A stretch of 8,433 nt of DNA from Phormidesmis priestleyi. GTDB lineage: Bacteria; Cyanobacteriota; Cyanobacteriia; Phormidesmidales; Phormidesmidaceae. Below the pieces are notes generated by a model. That model searched no databases. It was not told where the DNA came from and saw only the letters and a list, made by a program, of their open reading frames with translations. This document shows, piece by piece, positions 6,808 through 8,433 of the stretch. Numbering within the stretch: position 1 is the stretch's first letter; every line of letters begins with the position of its first letter. The stretch spans positions 1 through 8,433 of the forward strand of contig QBMP01000044.1 in NCBI GenBank assembly GCA_003242115.1, read 5' to 3'. Position numbers and translations under genes: made by a program.

Positions 6808-7134
6808 TTATTCAGATTTAGCTGAGTGAGCGGCATTAGTCACTAGCCATTGAGCCGCCAACCATTCAGCCAAATCACGCGACTGAGTAAACCCTGGAAG
6901 TGCCTCGACCAAATCCAGCAGTTGAGCAAACGGTAGGGCCTGAATCGCTGCTGTTTGCTCAGGCGTCACCGTACCGATACGACGAGACAGCAGTTGCAGT
7001 ACCATCTCCTGACGGGCTTCCAACAGTCCCTCTTGACGGCCTTCTTGGCGGCCCTCTTGACGGCCCTCTTGCAAAGCATCTTGATAAACTCGGGTTTTCT
7101 TGATGTCGCTGAGGACATCGCTAATTTTTAGCAT
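6808..7134 (-). CDS. Candidate internally initiated C-terminal Rpn protein (RpnS-like)
   Basis: A possible 108-residue product in the same frame as the Rpn gene, starting at Met209 (MLKISDVLSDIKK). AGAGGA lies ten bases upstream of this ATG, a better Shine-Dalgarno match than the full-length TTG start has. It would contain the QEGR repeat helix and the DUF4351-like tail but not the nuclease core. In E. coli, separately translated C-terminal Rpn fragments have been reported to block the toxic full-length protein, and their helix carries four-residue repeats of variable number. The layout here fits, but expression is inference. Confidence 0.35.
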   Translation of the reverse strand: MLKISDVLSDIKKTRVYQDALQEGRQEGRQEGRQEGLLEARQEMVLQLLSRRIGTVTPEQTAAIQALPFAQLLDLVEALPGFTQSRDLAEWLAAQWLVTNAAHSAKSE

Positions 7135-7758
7135 CTGATCTATTTCCTCTCGACTCAGGGCAGGGAATTTGTAGACGATGACGGTCTTGATAAATTCTAT
7201 TATGACTAGAATTGGCAAGTCTGGCAGATTGACTAATGGCTCAGTGTTTTGAGAAGCAGCCTTGGTTTTTACTAAGAGACTGCGAGCTTGAGTCGCCGCC
7301 TTCTTCGGTGAAGCAATAATCAGCTGAATTAAGCTAATCGCAAAAGATGAGCTGGCTGATTTCTGAAAATCTTCTAGGTAAAGGCACTGCACAAAATCAC
7401 TGTTTAGTAGTGGCTTAAAAAGATGTGTGTAATCAGGTTCAGTGCTACGTTTTACAAACAGAACAGCCGCTTTCCAGGCTACGGTATCTGGATTTTGCTG
7501 CAAGAAAAGAAAGACTTCAGCAAACAGCCGGTGGTAAATAGCCAGATCTTTTTGAAACTGAATTTCGATAAACCAAACCGTCTGATTAGGCGCGTCGGGC
7601 TTGGGCATTAGCACGCCATCAATCCGAAAGGCTGTTTGCTTCAGCTCAAGCGAACGAAAGTCATAGCTGCTAGCCAGATCAGGGGATTCTCCTAGCAACT
7701 CAAACAGAAGACTCGGAGCCGTTTGAAATAAGTAATAGAATAGAGCGTCAGTTTTCAA
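6808..7758 (-). CDS. Rpn-family PD-(D/E)XK nuclease (DUF2887 with DUF4351-like C-terminus)
   Basis: 316-residue putative DNA nuclease of the Rpn (recombination-promoting nuclease/putative transposase) family. The N-terminal DUF2887-type core runs from about 1 to 140: MKTDALFYYLFQ, LELKQTAFRIDGVL with Asp47, and WFIEIQFQKD with Glu65 and Gln67, giving the D...ExQ nuclease signature. A helical middle follows. A four-residue repeat QEGR/QEGL occupies about 230-245, and a DUF4351-like helical tail ends the protein (LLSRRIGTV...LAEWLAAQW). The start is TTG at 7758: the family N-terminus MKTD begins there and a stop lies five codons upstream, with only an ATT between. The Shine-Dalgarno sequence is weak. 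Rpn proteins are linked to RecA-independent recombination and, more recently, to phage defence. An internal ATG at 7134 could give a separate C-terminal protein. The 2 kb from this gene to the window end lack the HIP1 octamer, which may hint at transfer. Confidence 0.9.
   Translation of the reverse strand: MKTDALFYYLFQTAPSLLFELLGESPDLASSYDFRSLELKQTAFRIDGVLMPKPDAPNQTVWFIEIQFQKDLAIYHRLFAEVFLFLQQNPDTVAWKAAVLFVKRSTEPDYTHLFKPLLNSDFVQCLYLEDFQKSASSSFAISLIQLIIASPKKAATQARSLLVKTKAASQNTEPLVNLPDLPILVIIEFIKTVIVYKFPALSREEIDQMLKISDVLSDIKKTRVYQDALQEGRQEGRQEGRQEGLLEARQEMVLQLLSRRIGTVTPEQTAAIQALPFAQLLDLVEALPGFTQSRDLAEWLAAQWLVTNAAHSAKSE
7028..7075. repeat. 12-bp tandem repeat, four units, in the Rpn gene
   Basis: CCCTCTTGACGG, CCTTCTTGGCGG, CCCTCTTGACGG and CCCTCTTGCAAA start at 7028, 7040, 7052 and 7064. 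They encode the QEGR tetrapeptide helix. Units one and three are identical, so copy number could change by slippage without loss of frame. Confidence 0.9.
7145..7150 (-). promoter_or_regulatory. Candidate ribosome binding site inside the Rpn gene
   Basis: On the minus strand AGAGGA precedes the in-frame ATG at 7134 by ten bases. It could drive translation of a C-terminal Rpn fragment. Confidence 0.35.
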
Positions 7759-7764
7759 AGGCCT

Positions 7765-7791
7765 AGAAATTTAGGGACTGAGAAATTTAGG
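7765..7791. repeat. 11-bp direct repeat just upstream of the Rpn start
   Basis: AGAAATTTAGG occurs at 7765-7775 and again at 7781-7791, with a 16-bp period, directly before the Rpn TTG. It may be a regulatory pair or a chance duplication; it is not tied to a recognisable promoter. Confidence 0.5.
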
Positions 7792-7862
7792 AGCATGTCT
7801 TTTCTTCTGACAGACTACAGCAACGCCCGCGATTCGAGATGACCAGTCAGTAGAATCAGCCA

Positions 7863-7914
7863 GTAGCTAAATCTGTTGGACGAGCTGCTCAAATCGTCCA
7901 ACAGATTTAGCTAC
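7863..7914. repeat. Perfect 21-bp inverted repeat across the 3' end of the M3 peptidase gene
   Basis: The left arm 7863-7883 and right arm 7894-7914 are exact reverse complements, with a 10-base loop (7884-7893). In the peptidase transcript one arm lies in the last codons (VAKSVGR) and the other covers the final VQQI codons and the UAG. The arms are not GC-rich and no U-run follows in the transcript, so it is not a standard intrinsic terminator. It could still form a very stable RNA hairpin or DNA cruciform. Confidence 0.95.
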
Positions 7915-8433
7915 AATATTTAGGCTTTCCTGCCAAAATTCGGGGCTTTTGAGATCCTTTTTCAGGTGTTTTTGAACCACGTCTTCGGCGCTCAAAATGC
8001 CCGTGTCACGCAATAAACGGGTGTATCGCTGGTTGAATTCGCTGCCGTAGGCTGGCTGCTGGGCGTAGATGCCCAGACTGAACAGATAGCCGAAGAGGTA
8101 GGGGTAGTTGTAAAAGCCCAGGCTGGAAATAGAAAAGTGAAGCTTGCTGGCCCAAAAGAGATCGTCGTATTCGCTGAGGCTATCTTCGTACCATATTTTC
8201 CAGCTTTCGCTCATCATTTTACGCAGTTGGGCGGGACGGACGGCACTCTGTTTACGAGCTTCAACCAGGCGTTTCTCAAATTCAAAGCGAGCTGGAATGT
8301 TAAGGAGAAAAACAGCGGCGCTGCTGGCATCTTCCCAAGCAATTTGGAGCTGCTGGGCGGGCGTTTTGGCTTGCTGCATCAGCGCGTCGCGGACGAGAGT
8401 TTCGGCGAAAATACTGGCTGTTTAGGCGAGAGT
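7867..8433 (-). pseudogene. M3-family oligoendopeptidase (PepF-like), 3' part, interrupted by an in-frame TAA
   Basis: C-terminal part of a zinc oligopeptidase of family M3; the 5' part with the HExxH motif lies beyond the window edge. Reading inward from 8433 gives TLA, then TAA (8422-8424), then TASIFAETLVRDALM and on to the stop at 7867-7869. Family members read LAETASxFxE here, so the TAA replaces a GAA codon. In M3 enzymes that glutamate is the third zinc ligand. The 184 residues after the TAA keep the family signature FYNYPYLFGYLFSLGIYAQ and the final DL..PEFW helix, with no further damage. A short reading frame can be drawn from an internal ATG at 8379, but it would lack all zinc ligands and has no sign of being a real start. 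A sequencing error, a recent nonsense mutation or readthrough are all possible. The family call is firm; the pseudogene status depends on that single base. Confidence 0.78.

Noticed and set aside
8144..8425. Plus-strand 93-codon open frame at the right edge
   Set aside because: It is antisense to the M3 peptidase, whose family motifs are clear in the other strand; the Ser/Arg-rich translation looks like a shadow.

Overview
The window looks like cyanobacterial chromosome. The palindrome GCGATCGC (the HIP1 octamer typical of many cyanobacteria) occurs about 13 times by my count between 592 and 6252. The encoded families are also typical of the group: a CBS-pair protein with a CP12-like tail, a DUF2887-type Rpn nuclease and a YNYPY-type M3 peptidase. 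I cannot name the genus; a filamentous Leptolyngbya-like organism is a guess. I see no RNA genes, no CRISPR array and no insertion sequence.

Layout. 21-758 (-) encodes a class I SAM-dependent methyltransferase that seems to lack its C-terminal segment. 1016-1537 (+) encodes the CBS/CP12-like protein. 1566-2606 (-) encodes a secreted CAP (SCP/PR1) protein with a C-terminal beta domain. 2732-3700 (-) is a conserved cyanobacterial protein of unknown function. 3792 to about 5288 (-) is a membrane PMT/GT39 mannosyltransferase with no clear start codon. 5524-6771 (+) is a membrane-anchored alpha/beta hydrolase that starts at TTG. 6808-7758 (-) is a DUF2887/DUF4351 Rpn-family PD-(D/E)XK nuclease. 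7867-8433 (-) is the 3' part of an M3 oligoendopeptidase interrupted by an in-frame TAA.

How the genes relate. This is mostly a mosaic of single genes, not one pathway. Three neighbours (CAP protein, PMT glycosyltransferase, anchored hydrolase) act at or outside the cytoplasmic membrane, but a functional link is only inference. The CBS/CP12-like gene probably ties into adenylate sensing and Calvin-cycle control.

Most notable points: (1) the Rpn gene has a variable-type four-residue repeat and an internal ATG with a Shine-Dalgarno-like sequence, the layout of the intragenic toxin/antitoxin arrangement described for Rpn proteins; (2) a TAA sits exactly where the M3 peptidase should have its third zinc-ligand glutamate; (3) a perfect 21-bp inverted repeat spans the 3' end of that peptidase gene; (4) the CP12-like tail lacks the usual cysteines; (5) in-frame 12- or 15-bp tandem repeats recur in five unrelated genes and one intergenic gap.
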